From NCBI GenBank assembly GCA_949294395.1, contig CASFGU010000048.1, positions 25,318 to 89,317 of the forward strand: 64,000 bases of DNA, in the 5' to 3' direction. The notes below the pieces were generated by a model. That model saw only the letters and a list, made by a program, of their open reading frames with translations. It had not been told where the DNA came from and made no database searches. The first letter of the stretch is position 1; each line of letters begins with the position of its first letter. Of this stretch, positions 1 to 8,465 are shown piece by piece. This stretch comes from an uncultured bacterium. GTDB lineage: Bacteria > Cyanobacteriota > Vampirovibrionia > Gastranaerophilales > Gastranaerophilaceae. The position numbers were made by a program, and so were the translations under genes.

Positions 1-633
1 AACTCTTCTGCCGAGTTTGTCAAAACAGGTTGCAATACCAAAGTATGCGCGGTAGTAGTCTGGATTGAGTTTTATAATTTCATTTAGAAGTATTGATGCG
101 TCTTTAAAGTTGCCGAGTTTCATCAAAAGTGTGGATTTGTGTTCGTAGGCTTTTATGAATTTCGGCGAATTTTCAATAAGTTTCTGATAAATCATAAGCG
201 CCATATCGTATTCTTCGCAGAGTTCGTGGGAAATCCCAAGCTGCAGGATTGCGTCAGGATTTTCAGGATTAATCTGGATTGCCTGAACAAAGTTTTTTAT
301 CGCGCCGCAGGGGATTCCTTCCAGAAGATGGCAGACACCAAGTTCATAAAAAGCTTCATAAAAATCAGGCTCAATCTCCGCTGCTTTTTCAAGATATTTT
401 ATTGCCTGAGGATATTTTTCAAGATGTTTGTAGCAGATACCGAGTCCGAGGTAAGAATTTGCGTTGTTTCTTTCTATTAATATTGAATTTAAATAATGCG
501 AAATAGCTTCCTTATGCAGGTTTTCCAGACGGAGTTTGTCTGCTTTTCTGCAAAATGAAGCCGCTGTTTTTCTGCTGCTTTTCTGCGTGGATTCCGGACT
601 CAATGCTACCTCTTTCTTATCAATTACAATCAT
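1..633 (-). CDS. TPR-repeat protein, C-terminal part cut off by window edge
   Basis: On the minus strand an ATG at 633 opens a frame that stays open for 211 codons to the window edge. The translation starts MIVIDKKEVALSPES. After about 35 residues it becomes consecutive tetratricopeptide repeats with the usual pattern, for example NSYLGLGICYKHLEKYPQAI and FYEAFYELGVCHLLEGIPCG, about every 34 residues. TPR arrays bind other proteins; nothing here shows the partner. The gene diverges from the secreted-protein cluster starting at 724. No signal peptide is visible, so it is probably cytoplasmic. The plus-strand open frames in this stretch are shadows of the repeats. The frame and repeat type are certain, the function is unknown. 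Confidence 0.85.
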   Translation of the reverse strand, partial: MIVIDKKEVALSPESTQKSSRKTAASFCRKADKLRLENLHKEAISHYLNSILIERNNANSYLGLGICYKHLEKYPQAIKYLEKAAEIEPDFYEAFYELGVCHLLEGIPCGAIKNFVQAIQINPENPDAILQLGISHELCEEYDMALMIYQKLIENSPKFIKAYEHKSTLLMKLGNFKDASILLNEIIKLNPDYYRAYFGIATCFDKLGRRV

Positions 634-687
634 ACTTTTTTTTGTGTGCCGGTAGAACAATCCAAGGATTTATTACACACTCAATCG

Positions 688-717
688 TTGGATTTATTAT
701 TTTTCTTGTGCTATAAA
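688..717 (+). promoter_or_regulatory. Promoter for the 724-2444 cluster, leaderless geometry
   Basis: TTGGAT at 688-693, an 18-nt spacer and TATAAA at 712-717. A TG dinucleotide lies one base before the -10, making it an extended -10. Only 6 nt separate the -10 from the ATG at 724, so the transcript would begin at or next to the start codon. Confidence 0.45.
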
Positions 718-723
718 TTTAGT

Positions 724-1542
724 ATGAGATGGCTTTTAATCTTAGTTATGATATTTTGCGGAACTGCAGTTCTTGCAGACAGCGGGGAGGTTTCTTTAGA
801 GGGAGTGAAGCCTGAAAAGATTGAACTTCCTAAATCTGATGTAAAGCTTAAAAGTTCTCTTGTTATGTCTGATGAACAGGTCGTTCAGGAGCTTGTTAAT
901 ATCCAGAAAGAAAAAGATCTTCAGGATATTGAAAACCTCTGGAAAGGTACGGTTGAAAACAATCAGGTTATAGAATTTACCCTTAAAAAACTGGCAAGTC
1001 CGGAAAGCCAGAGAAGAATACATGCGTCTTTGATGTCAAAAACACTTTCGGCACTTGTTGCAGGGGCTTCTTTTGCACCGTCTTTAATGGGGGCGGACTA
1101 TCTTGCGCAGACTTCGGCTTTTGCAGCAGGAAGGCTTGCGCAGAACTTGATTAACAGAAAAAATATGCCGACAGAAATTCCGCTCACCGATACAGAGCTT
1201 ATTGAGCTTGCCGGTCTTATTGAAACTTTGCAGGACAAAATTATTAACGCATATTACAACTACAAAGCAGCGCTTGTTCAGCTTAAAGAAACCCGCTCAA
1301 AGCTTTTGCTTTATAATAAGAATTATTCAAATGCGCTCAACAATGACGACCTGCTGGAAATTACGATTTCTTCATCGCTGTATGACAATATGGCTATGGA
1401 AGAAGCTTACTATATGCAGAATGCGAAAAAATACCACCTTGAACTTCAGCGTCTTGCCGGCAAAAAAACTGTGGATAACCTGAATTTGTATCAGTTTAAC
1501 TACAATACTGCCCTCTTAAAGGGTAAGGAGCAGACAAAATGA
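724..1542 (+). CDS. Secreted alpha-helical protein, TolC-like, paralogue A
   Basis: A 272-residue protein with a signal peptide at residues 1-18 (MRWLLILVMIFCGTAVLA, then DSG). The mature part has an LWKG box near residue 72, a small-residue hydrophobic stretch near 115-140, and a long helical region with heptad-like spacing at 160-265 that recalls outer-membrane efflux (TolC) coiled coils but is shorter than that family. It is a paralogue of the next gene, which it overlaps by ATGA (1539-1542). I chose ATG 724 over an upstream GTG at 646 because the signal peptide starts exactly there and an extended -10 sits 6 nt before it. It is probably periplasmic or outer-membrane associated. Family not recognised with certainty. 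Confidence 0.75.
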   Translation: MRWLLILVMIFCGTAVLADSGEVSLEGVKPEKIELPKSDVKLKSSLVMSDEQVVQELVNIQKEKDLQDIENLWKGTVENNQVIEFTLKKLASPESQRRIHASLMSKTLSALVAGASFAPSLMGADYLAQTSAFAAGRLAQNLINRKNMPTEIPLTDTELIELAGLIETLQDKIINAYYNYKAALVQLKETRSKLLLYNKNYSNALNNDDLLEITISSSLYDNMAMEEAYYMQNAKKYHLELQRLAGKKTVDNLNLYQFNYNTALLKGKEQTK

Positions 1543-2444
1543 TTAGAAAAGTTTTTATTCTGTCTTTAATATTAATGCTCGGGGCGCCATCTTTTGCGGA
1601 AGTAAAGCTTGAAGAACTTAATGAGCTTAATATCCGGCCTCCTGCATACCGTGTGGGGCTTACAGATGAGCCGGAAAAAAAGTACGTGGAGGTTAAGGCT
1701 AAATCTCAGGTTGAACAGGCTAAAGCAAAAATTGATGAAGAACAGGTTGATGTGGAAGCCATGACTTATGCGGATTTGAGCATAAAAAAGATTTCTAAAG
1801 AGATTTCTAAAGAGATTGAACTGGATAACGAGGATATGATGGGCGACTTGACGCTGCTGTGGCAGGGCGCTGCTGCCAAGAGCGATACAATAAGTTTTGC
1901 CTTATATAAACTTTCCAATCCGGAGGAGGATAAACCCGATGACAAATCCGTTAAAAAAGTTCTTTTAAATATTGCAAGCATGTCATCCCTTGTCGGCGCA
2001 GGTGTCGGCAACCCGATGATTGCAATGGGTTCAATGCTCGGCAGCAATATCTTCGGCATAATGTCGCAGGATACAAAAGCTCTGAATTATAAATATACAA
2101 AAGTTACGGATTCCGATATGATTATTCTTATCCGTAAAATAGATGACCTGCAGCAGAAAACCGTAAATCTTTATTACGACTATATGACAGCCAAAAATAT
2201 GCTTGAACTTTATGCAAAGGTCGTGGAGCAGCGCAGAAAAAATTACGATGCAGCGCAGGAACTTTCAAGAGATATTATTTTGATTACGGATGCCTACTAC
2301 AGAACCGCAGTTGATGAACAGGCAAAAGCCCGTGCGGATTTCATGGCAAAACGTGCGGCGCTTGAACAGTTTGTCGGGAATGACGTGTTCTCCCAGTTTG
2401 AAAAAGGGCTTGCCGAAAGAGATAAAAAGAAGAACGAAAAATGA
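1539..2444 (+). CDS. Secreted alpha-helical protein, TolC-like, paralogue B
   Basis: A 301-residue protein with a signal peptide (MIRKVFILSLILMLGAPSFA). Like its upstream neighbour it has an LWQG box (residues 107-110), then a KLSNPE segment matching KLASPE in paralogue A, a small-residue hydrophobic patch (about 150-180) and a long helical C-terminal half ending in a basic tail. The start and stop overlap both neighbours by 4 nt, so the three genes 724-3103 are translationally coupled. The two proteins most likely arose by tandem duplication and may form a hetero-oligomer. That is inference; neither has a named function that I recognise. Confidence 0.75.
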   Translation: MIRKVFILSLILMLGAPSFAEVKLEELNELNIRPPAYRVGLTDEPEKKYVEVKAKSQVEQAKAKIDEEQVDVEAMTYADLSIKKISKEISKEIELDNEDMMGDLTLLWQGAAAKSDTISFALYKLSNPEEDKPDDKSVKKVLLNIASMSSLVGAGVGNPMIAMGSMLGSNIFGIMSQDTKALNYKYTKVTDSDMIILIRKIDDLQQKTVNLYYDYMTAKNMLELYAKVVEQRRKNYDAAQELSRDIILITDAYYRTAVDEQAKARADFMAKRAALEQFVGNDVFSQFEKGLAERDKKKNEK

Positions 2445-3103
2445 TGAAGTTTATACCCTACGAGGTTAAAACAGGTGCTGCAAATATGCAGACAGATGCA
2501 GATTTGCTGAATTCTGCCATAAAAGATAAGCTGGATTATCCGGTATTCCGGCTTTACGGCTGGTCGCCGGCGTGTGTTTCGCTCGGAAGAAACCAGCAAG
2601 ATGCCTTTATAGACAAAAAGTTTCTGAAAGATACCGGTATTGATACGGTCAAAAGGCTTACCGGAGGCCGTGCTCTGCTGCATGATGATGAAATTACATA
2701 CAGCTTTATCTGTCCGGTTTCTTATTTAAAACACGGTGAAAATGTAAGGCAGTCTTATGAGGAAATTTCCGGAATTTTAATTGACGGATTTGCTAAACTC
2801 GGTATAGAACTTGACTTTGGGGCATCAAAACCAGTTAATACAAAGTTTGACTACTGCATGCTTATCTCAACGGGTGCTGATTTGTGCTATAAGGGGAAAA
2901 AGCTTATAGGCTCTGCCCAGTGCCGGAGGGAAGGATATATTCTCCAGCATGGCTCAATTCTGTATGATTTTAACAGAGAACTTCTTGAGAAAATTTTTAA
3001 CGAGCCTGTCGGTACGGATGTTATAACCTGTGTTAAACAGATAAACCCTGAAATTACAAAAGAGCGTATAATAGAAGTTTTTTCAAATGTTACAAAATAT
3101 TAA
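2441..3103 (+). CDS. Octanoyl/lipoyl transferase of the LipM (BPL_LplA_LipB) family
   Basis: A 220-residue protein of the biotin/lipoate protein ligase fold. Family signatures are RLTGGRALLHDDEITYSF (residues 72-89), the RRxTGGG..HD..YS motif that contacts the acyl-AMP or acyl group, and KKLIGSAQCRREGYILQHGS (residues 153-172). Cys139 in FDYCM lies where LipM enzymes have their catalytic cysteine, upstream of the GKK-GSAQ block, which favours octanoyl-ACP transferase (LipM) over ATP-dependent lipoate ligase (LplA). LipM transfers octanoate from acyl carrier protein to a lipoyl domain, the first step of lipoate synthesis. It is shorter than typical LipM (about 275 residues). It is co-transcribed with two secreted proteins that have no obvious link to lipoate. 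Confidence 0.8.
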   Translation: MMKFIPYEVKTGAANMQTDADLLNSAIKDKLDYPVFRLYGWSPACVSLGRNQQDAFIDKKFLKDTGIDTVKRLTGGRALLHDDEITYSFICPVSYLKHGENVRQSYEEISGILIDGFAKLGIELDFGASKPVNTKFDYCMLISTGADLCYKGKKLIGSAQCRREGYILQHGSILYDFNRELLEKIFNEPVGTDVITCVKQINPEITKERIIEVFSNVTKY

Positions 3104-3126
3104 TAAATTTCGTATGCACATGCAAT

Positions 3127-3154
3127 TTGTGCGGAAATTTTTACTTTATATATA
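3127..3154 (+). promoter_or_regulatory. Possible promoter for the annexin-like gene
   Basis: TTGTGC at 3127-3132, a 16-nt spacer and TATATA at 3149-3154, followed by a leader with AGGAG at 3176-3180 before ATG 3188. The -35 match is weak. Confidence 0.3.
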
Positions 3155-3187
3155 TACGGGGAATTAAAAACACCAGGAGTTAGGAAA

Positions 3188-4285
3188 ATGTTTGGAAGTT
3201 TTTTACCAAATTATATGATGAATAACACCATCTTACCTTGGTCGGCAGAACTGGGGTTGATGGGTGATTTTACATACTTTAACAGTCCTAATCTCTGGCT
3301 CCAGATGCAGATGCCGATGTTTAATCCTTATATGACAATGCCGGGTATGGGCGATACTTTTATGCTGCAAAAAATGTATAATCAAGGATTTATGATGGCT
3401 GAACAGTCATTCTTTAACTCAGATATGGGTATGACCGCACAGGAAATTGCGTCATTTAAAAAAGAATTGGAAACAATACTTGCGCAGAAAGAACTTCCTG
3501 CAGATAAAAAAAAGAAGCTTGAAGAAATCAAAGAACTTCTTGAAGAAACCGAAAAGAAAATGAAGGCCCTTACACAAAGCGCTTCAAAACAGAATTTGCA
3601 GGAATCAAAAAATAAACTGGCAGAAATTCAGGGTGAAATTCAAGCTCTGAAAAAGGCTGCAACTCTTGCCGTAAAACCGGAAGAAGAAACTTCCGAAAGT
3701 GAAGAAACCGAAGAAACTGAAGAAACCGAAGAAACAGAGGAAACAGAGGAAACCGAAGAAACTGAAGAAACTGAAGAAACTGAACAGAACGAACAGTCGC
3801 AGCAATCACCTGAACCAACAGAAGCGGAACAGAAGGCATATAGTCAGGCCTTAAATATTTGTAAAGACATCTATGTCGCAGTAGACGGCTCGGGAACTGA
3901 TGAAGAAAAACTTGACGCTGCAATTATGTCAATTAACAAAGATAACGTAATCTTTGTAATGGATAAATGGCTTCTCTCTTATCAGGATAAAACAGGAGAT
4001 GATTCGTTGATGGAAACAATCTACGATGATATATTCAGCGGAGATGACAGAAAAAAATATACAGAACATATTTTAAACGCATTGAAAGAAAAAGCTGATG
4101 AACTCGGCATTGATATTTCACCTGAACAGGCTGTTGTAGAAAGCCAGCTCGGCCGCTGGTGGAGAAACGACGGCAAGATTTATCAGGCGATTATGGATAT
4201 ACACGCGAAACTCACAAATATTCCGCTGGTTGATTTAGCAACCGTGGAAGAAGAACCGCAACAAGAAGAAGAAAAGGCTGCATAG
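3188..4285 (+). CDS. Acidic protein with annexin-like segment and Glu-Glu-Thr repeat linker
   Basis: A 365-residue protein. Residues 1-80 are rich in Met, Pro and aromatics. Residues 85-160 form a charged helical region. A linker of about 37 residues around 168-204 is almost pure Glu/Thr, built from EET triplets. Residues 231-300 begin VDGSGTDEEKLDAAI and continue with helices ending near an acidic residue about 40 residues on. This matches the annexin repeat pattern G-x-G-T-D-E-E followed by a five-helix unit, where G-x-G-T plus a distal Asp/Glu binds calcium. The tail is acidic. There is no signal peptide. A good SD (AGGAG) precedes the ATG, and an intrinsic terminator follows at 4410. Annexin homology is inferred from motif spacing only. 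The protein may be an adhesion or scaffold protein of this lineage. Confidence 0.7.
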   Translation: MFGSFLPNYMMNNTILPWSAELGLMGDFTYFNSPNLWLQMQMPMFNPYMTMPGMGDTFMLQKMYNQGFMMAEQSFFNSDMGMTAQEIASFKKELETILAQKELPADKKKKLEEIKELLEETEKKMKALTQSASKQNLQESKNKLAEIQGEIQALKKAATLAVKPEEETSESEETEETEETEETEETEETEETEETEETEQNEQSQQSPEPTEAEQKAYSQALNICKDIYVAVDGSGTDEEKLDAAIMSINKDNVIFVMDKWLLSYQDKTGDDSLMETIYDDIFSGDDRKKYTEHILNALKEKADELGIDISPEQAVVESQLGRWWRNDGKIYQAIMDIHAKLTNIPLVDLATVEEEPQQEEEKAA

Positions 4286-4409
4286 ACTTATTTTGACGGG
4301 AGAAAATTTAATATGGAAATTATGGTATTTGAAAATTTGAATATTCATTTTAGTGATTCCTCATTTGTGAAAGGTGAAACGTGAAGGAGAGCGGTAGGTT
4401 AGTGCAATG

Positions 4410-4435
4410 AAAGCCCCTTTCGGGAAAGGGGCTTT
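4410..4435 (+). terminator. Intrinsic terminator after the annexin-like gene
   Basis: Perfect 11-bp stem AAAGCCCCTTT / AAAGGGGCTTT with a CGGG loop, followed by a T-rich tract. It separates the annexin-like gene from the ROK kinase transcript. Confidence 0.85.
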
Positions 4436-4444
4436 ACTATTTTA

Positions 4445-4473
4445 TTTACTTCCCGTGTTTTTTTATGTATAAT
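4445..4473 (+). promoter_or_regulatory. Promoter of the ROK kinase run, near-leaderless
   Basis: TTTACT at 4445-4450, a 17-nt spacer and TATAAT at 4468-4473, then 8 nt to the ATG at 4482. The spacing predicts a transcript starting 1 to 3 nt before the start codon, with no room for a Shine-Dalgarno site. Confidence 0.65.
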
Positions 4474-4481
4474 TCAGGTAT

Positions 4482-5444
4482 ATGAAGAGATTTGCTATTG
4501 GAATAGATTTAGGCGGAACAAAGATTCTTTTCGGTCTTGTTGACAGGCAATCCGGAGAAGTCATCTGTACGGTTAAGAAAAAGACTAAAAAAGAAAAAGG
4601 CCCTGAAAAAATCGTAAAAAAAATGGTCGAGGGTATTTCAGAACTTTTGAAAGAGAGCCGTGTTGATAAGGATGAAATAAGTTCTGTCGGAATAGGTGCA
4701 GCAGGTCAGATTGACCGCAAAAACGGCATAATAATAGGGGCTCCTAACCTTGACTGCTATGATTTGAATATAAAACAGCATATAGAAAGCGAATTTAAGC
4801 TGCCTGTTTTTGTCGGAAATGATGTAGAGATTGCGGCGCTCGGAGAGATGAAATTCGGTGCAGCAAAGGGTTGTGATGATTTTGTCTGTATTTTTGTCGG
4901 AACCGGCGTCGGCTCATGTATTGTGAAAAACGGGAAAATTATCCGCGGGGCAACCGGAACCGCCGGTGAAATCGGGCATGTTATCGTTGATTTGAACGGA
5001 CGTCAGTGCGGCTGCGGCGCGCACGGCTGTCTTGAGGCTTATGCGTCGCGTTCAGCTATTGAAAAGAGGATTGAAGGCGCGCTTAAAAAAGGCAGGCATT
5101 CTGTAATCTTTGATTACCTTGAAAGCGGAAAATCAATAACTTCGGGGATGATTAAAAAATCAATAGAAAAGGAAGATGAACTGGTTATTCAGTGCGTGAA
5201 TGAGGCTTCCGAATATCTTTCAGGCGGGATTGCAAGTATAATAAACTTTATAAATCCTGAGCTTATAGTTCTTGGAGGCGGCCTTATAGAAGCTGTTGAC
5301 TATTTTTATCAGAATACGATTAAAAAAGCACGTGCCAAATCGCTTCCTGTACCGGCAACAAAAATAGAATTTAAAAAGGCGGCGCTCGGAGATTATTCCG
5401 GAATTACCGGGGCGGCTTTTCTTGAAGAAAGCGGGGGATATTAA
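4482..5444 (+). CDS. ROK-family sugar kinase (glucokinase type)
   Basis: A 320-residue member of the ROK family, cytoplasmic hexose or amino-sugar kinases. The ATP phosphate loop is IGIDLGGTK (residues 6-14). The catalytic base is Asp114 in VGNDVEIAALGE. The ROK zinc site is GHVIVDLNGRQCGCGAHGC, with His166, Cys176, Cys178 and Cys183. A second glycine-rich phosphate motif occurs in VLGGGL. Length and motif order are standard for glucokinase. The exact sugar cannot be read from sequence; glucose, N-acetylglucosamine or N-acetylmannosamine are all possible. It heads a plus-strand run that includes a GT9 glycosyltransferase 2 nt downstream, which may hint at a role in sugar supply for the envelope. 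Confidence 0.9.
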   Translation: MKRFAIGIDLGGTKILFGLVDRQSGEVICTVKKKTKKEKGPEKIVKKMVEGISELLKESRVDKDEISSVGIGAAGQIDRKNGIIIGAPNLDCYDLNIKQHIESEFKLPVFVGNDVEIAALGEMKFGAAKGCDDFVCIFVGTGVGSCIVKNGKIIRGATGTAGEIGHVIVDLNGRQCGCGAHGCLEAYASRSAIEKRIEGALKKGRHSVIFDYLESGKSITSGMIKKSIEKEDELVIQCVNEASEYLSGGIASIINFINPELIVLGGGLIEAVDYFYQNTIKKARAKSLPVPATKIEFKKAALGDYSGITGAAFLEESGGY

Positions 5445-5446
5445 CT

Positions 5447-6514
5447 GTGTCTGAAAACGGGAAAAAACTTCTTATAGTCCGGCTGTCGTCACTCGGTGAC
5501 TGCGTTTTTAATATTCCTATGGCAAATTTGTTTAAGAAAAACGGATACCGTGTGGACTGGATTGTGTCGGAAAAGGGTTATGACATAATAAAAGATAACC
5601 CGTGTGTTGACAGAGTTTACCTTGCACCGGTCGGAAGGTGGAAAAAGCGTGGATTGATTTCTTTTAGAAGCTTTTTTGAGTATTTGAAGATTCTCCATGA
5701 AATCAGAAAAGAAAAATACGATATTGCAATTGATACTCAGGGAATGCTTAAGACAATGTACTGGATGCGATTTTGCGGGGCGAAAAGAAGAATTGTGCCT
5801 ATTGATGTAAGAGAACATGCAACGCTCGGCGGCAATGAAATTATTCCGGCAATTCATCACGGTATTGAAAGACACTCTGTAATTAATTATATGGATTTTA
5901 CAAAATATCTCGGGATTGATTCTGAGGAGATAAAATTTACACTTCCTCCTGCAACCCCTGAAATTAAATCTAAAATTGACGATTTATTAAAACCTCTTGA
6001 TCGGACAAAGCCGATGGTTATAATAGCACCTGCTACAACAAGATTTTTGAAACACTGGAGCCCCGATAACTGGAAAGAGGTCGTTGAAGGTATAAAAAAT
6101 AAATGTTCACTTGTGTTTACCGGCACCGGAAAAGATAAAGAGCTTCTTTCTTATATAGGTTCGGATTACGGGCTTAACCTTGCCGGAAAGACTAATCTTA
6201 AAGAGCTGCAGGAACTTTTATCCCGAGCCGCAATTGTGATGGCGCCTGATTCCGGAACTGCTCATCTTGCCTGGGCAACAAATAACCCTGCCGTAATATC
6301 TATTTTTACCTGCACCCCGCCAACGCTTTTCGGATGTTTCGGCAACCCTGACAAATATTTTGCAATAAATGCAAAGCTTGACTGCCAGCCATGTTTTCTG
6401 TTTGAGTGCCCGAAAGAAGGTGATGCTAAAAACCTCTGCACCCGCAAACCTTCTGCGCAGGAAATTATAAATATTGTAAACAAAATACTGCAAAATGCCG
6501 GAAATGTTGTATAA
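5447..6514 (+). CDS. Glycosyltransferase family 9 (ADP-heptosyltransferase-like)
   Basis: A 355-residue GT-B enzyme related to WaaC/WaaF, which add heptose to the lipopolysaccharide core at the cytoplasmic face. The N-terminus KKLLIVRLSSLGDCVFNIPM is the GT9 signature (RxxxLGD with the catalytic Asp). The C-terminal nucleotide-sugar domain contains APDSGTAHLAWA, the conserved GT9 motif (D-S/T-G-x-x-H). A cysteine cluster near the end (CQPCFLFECP, then LCTRKP) resembles the C..C..C stretch seen in many heptosyltransferases. It starts with GTG at 5447, 2 nt after the ROK kinase stop, so it belongs to the same operon. Together with lpxA at 29673 it supports a lipopolysaccharide-bearing cell. Confidence 0.87.
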   Translation: MSENGKKLLIVRLSSLGDCVFNIPMANLFKKNGYRVDWIVSEKGYDIIKDNPCVDRVYLAPVGRWKKRGLISFRSFFEYLKILHEIRKEKYDIAIDTQGMLKTMYWMRFCGAKRRIVPIDVREHATLGGNEIIPAIHHGIERHSVINYMDFTKYLGIDSEEIKFTLPPATPEIKSKIDDLLKPLDRTKPMVIIAPATTRFLKHWSPDNWKEVVEGIKNKCSLVFTGTGKDKELLSYIGSDYGLNLAGKTNLKELQELLSRAAIVMAPDSGTAHLAWATNNPAVISIFTCTPPTLFGCFGNPDKYFAINAKLDCQPCFLFECPKEGDAKNLCTRKPSAQEIINIVNKILQNAGNVV

Positions 6515-6547
6515 TGGAGATGTCATCGTTTAAAATGCAGGTGGGTA

Positions 6548-8440
6548 ATGAATTTTTTCGATAAACTAAGAGATATACGTACAAAAATTGCAGAAGTCGA
6601 AAATAATATCTATGCGGGAAAGCAGGATTACCTTGAAATATACGAACGCAATCTTCAGCTTGAGAAAGAAATTGCAGAGCGTACCAGGGAGTTAAACACC
6701 GCAAATAAACGTATGCTTACCCTGCAGCACATTCTTGATATGATGAGTTCCGCAAAGCCGCTTAATAGTGTGCTGGAAAGTATAGTGAACAGTATTAAAG
6801 GCGAACTCGGCTATCTTCACAGTACAATTATCAGAAAAGAAAACGATGAAAACGGAGATTACATAAGCGTTATTGCAGAGGCTAAAGACGAAGCGATTGA
6901 CAGGGTTAATGAGATAATAAAAGTTCCAATGCAGGCAAGAAGGCTTGTCTATTCCCCTGATAGTATTTACGCCGAAGCACTTAATGAAAAAAAGATAGTC
7001 CGGACAAAGGATTTAAGAAAAGCTCTCTACGGAATTATTCCGGATATGGAAGATGAAATGAAAGAGAAAGTGCTTTCCGGCATGACAAGCAGGTCGCTGA
7101 ATATTATACCTCTCTATACACGCGGCAAGGCATTCGGCTGGTTTTGCGTGTTCTCATCAAGAGAGGATTTAGCAGAGGCTGAACTTGACTTTCTTTCGAT
7201 GTTTGCACAGCAGATTGAAATTGCGATAACTATTGCGGATTTGTTTGAGGAAGTTAAGCAGCAGGCAGTAACGGACGGGCTTACAGGGCTTTATAACAGA
7301 AGATACTTTGAAGAATATCTCGCAAAAGAAGTTACGCGTTCACGAAGAAGCGGTCAGCCTTTCAGTATAATCGGGCTTGATCTGGACTTTTTAAAACAAA
7401 TTAACGACAAATACGGCCACACCTCCGGCGATATTGCGATAAAAGCGGTTGCCGGAGTATTAAAATCGAACGCCCGAGCAATTGATACGGCAGCGAGAAT
7501 GGGCGGGGAAGAATTTAATGTGGTGCTTCCGGGGGTTTCATCGGAAGGCGCCATGATTGCCGCGGAACGTATAAGAAAAGCTATTGAAGATTTAGAGCTT
7601 GATACAATAGGACATATTACGGCGAGTATCGGGGTTGCTACATTTCTTGAACATTCAGATAATATTGAGGAAGTTCTGGAACTTACCGATCAAGCAATGT
7701 ATTTGTCTAAAAAGAACGGCAGGAACAGGGTTACGCTGGCAAGACCTGTTAACGAAACTTCATGGCAGGAGATTGCGGTAAATACTTTCACCGATATTTT
7801 ATCACGCCACAATATGCCTATTCCGCAGGAGCTTGCAGATAATCTTTGCGAAAAATTAAAAGCAAACAGTTCGCAGAAAGAGATTCTGTATTCCGTTGCG
7901 GATATTCTCACTCTTACTTATAACCCTCTGCATTCTCAGGGAGTTGTGAAATCCAAGCTTCTGACTGCTGTTTCCCTTGCAAAACGTTTTGATTTGTCTA
8001 AAGACGAGATTGACAAATTAAAAATTGCCATTCTTCTTTATGATATAGGAAACGTCATGCTGCCCCGTGAAATTCTGCAGAAGGCAACCCCTCTGACCGA
8101 GGATGAAATTGCAAAAATTAAGGCGCATCCGCTCATTGCGGCAAAAGAAATTTTAAGTCCTATATCATACATTCAGGATATAATTCCGATTATTGAGCAC
8201 CACCACGAAAACTGGGACGGCACAGGTTATCCGGGTAAAATTGCGCGTGAAGAAATCCCTCTGTCATCACAGATTATACTTATTGTTGACGCATACTATG
8301 CACTTACCGAGCAGCGTGCATACAGAAGCAAGCTAAGTCCAAGGGAAGCGCTTGATGAAATAAGAAAAGATGCCGGCAAAAAATGGAACGAAAATCTTGT
8401 CAGAGAATTTGTAGCGCTTATAGAACACGATATTGATTAG
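6548..8440 (+). CDS. GAF-like + GGDEF diguanylate cyclase + degenerate HD-GYP protein
   Basis: A 630-residue soluble signalling protein. Residues 1-60 form a coiled coil. Residues 65-235 look like a GAF sensor. The GGDEF domain (about 245-395) is intact, with DLDFLKQINDKYGH and the active site RMGGEEF near residues 318-323, so synthesis of cyclic di-GMP is expected. The C-terminal HD-GYP domain (about 440-630) keeps HHHENWDGTGYPG but has LLYDIGNV near residue 497 where active members have LxHDIGK, and VDAYYAL instead of D-x-x-D-A-L. Loss of the metal-binding His suggests a catalytically dead domain that may bind nucleotide or a partner. No membrane segment is seen. The start ATG has AGGTGGG 2 nt upstream. 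Confidence 0.9.
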   Translation: MNFFDKLRDIRTKIAEVENNIYAGKQDYLEIYERNLQLEKEIAERTRELNTANKRMLTLQHILDMMSSAKPLNSVLESIVNSIKGELGYLHSTIIRKENDENGDYISVIAEAKDEAIDRVNEIIKVPMQARRLVYSPDSIYAEALNEKKIVRTKDLRKALYGIIPDMEDEMKEKVLSGMTSRSLNIIPLYTRGKAFGWFCVFSSREDLAEAELDFLSMFAQQIEIAITIADLFEEVKQQAVTDGLTGLYNRRYFEEYLAKEVTRSRRSGQPFSIIGLDLDFLKQINDKYGHTSGDIAIKAVAGVLKSNARAIDTAARMGGEEFNVVLPGVSSEGAMIAAERIRKAIEDLELDTIGHITASIGVATFLEHSDNIEEVLELTDQAMYLSKKNGRNRVTLARPVNETSWQEIAVNTFTDILSRHNMPIPQELADNLCEKLKANSSQKEILYSVADILTLTYNPLHSQGVVKSKLLTAVSLAKRFDLSKDEIDKLKIAILLYDIGNVMLPREILQKATPLTEDEIAKIKAHPLIAAKEILSPISYIQDIIPIIEHHHENWDGTGYPGKIAREEIPLSSQIILIVDAYYALTEQRAYRSKLSPREALDEIRKDAGKKWNENLVREFVALIEHDID

Positions 8441-8465
8441 GTTAATGCTCCGGCCGGAGAATATG

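Noticed and set aside
646..723. GTG 646 as start of the first secreted protein
   Set aside because: It would place 26 polar or unrelated residues before a clear signal peptide and lies upstream of the promoter.
3570..3923. Two minus-strand open frames rich in Phe and Leu opposite the EET linker
   Set aside because: They are the complement of the Glu/Thr microsatellite; the plus strand has the SD, the terminator and the structured protein.
4313..4384. 23-codon ORF after the annexin-like gene, with GGGAG upstream
   Set aside because: Too short to judge, ends 25 nt before the terminator, no conservation evidence. Could be a leader-type peptide but not supported.
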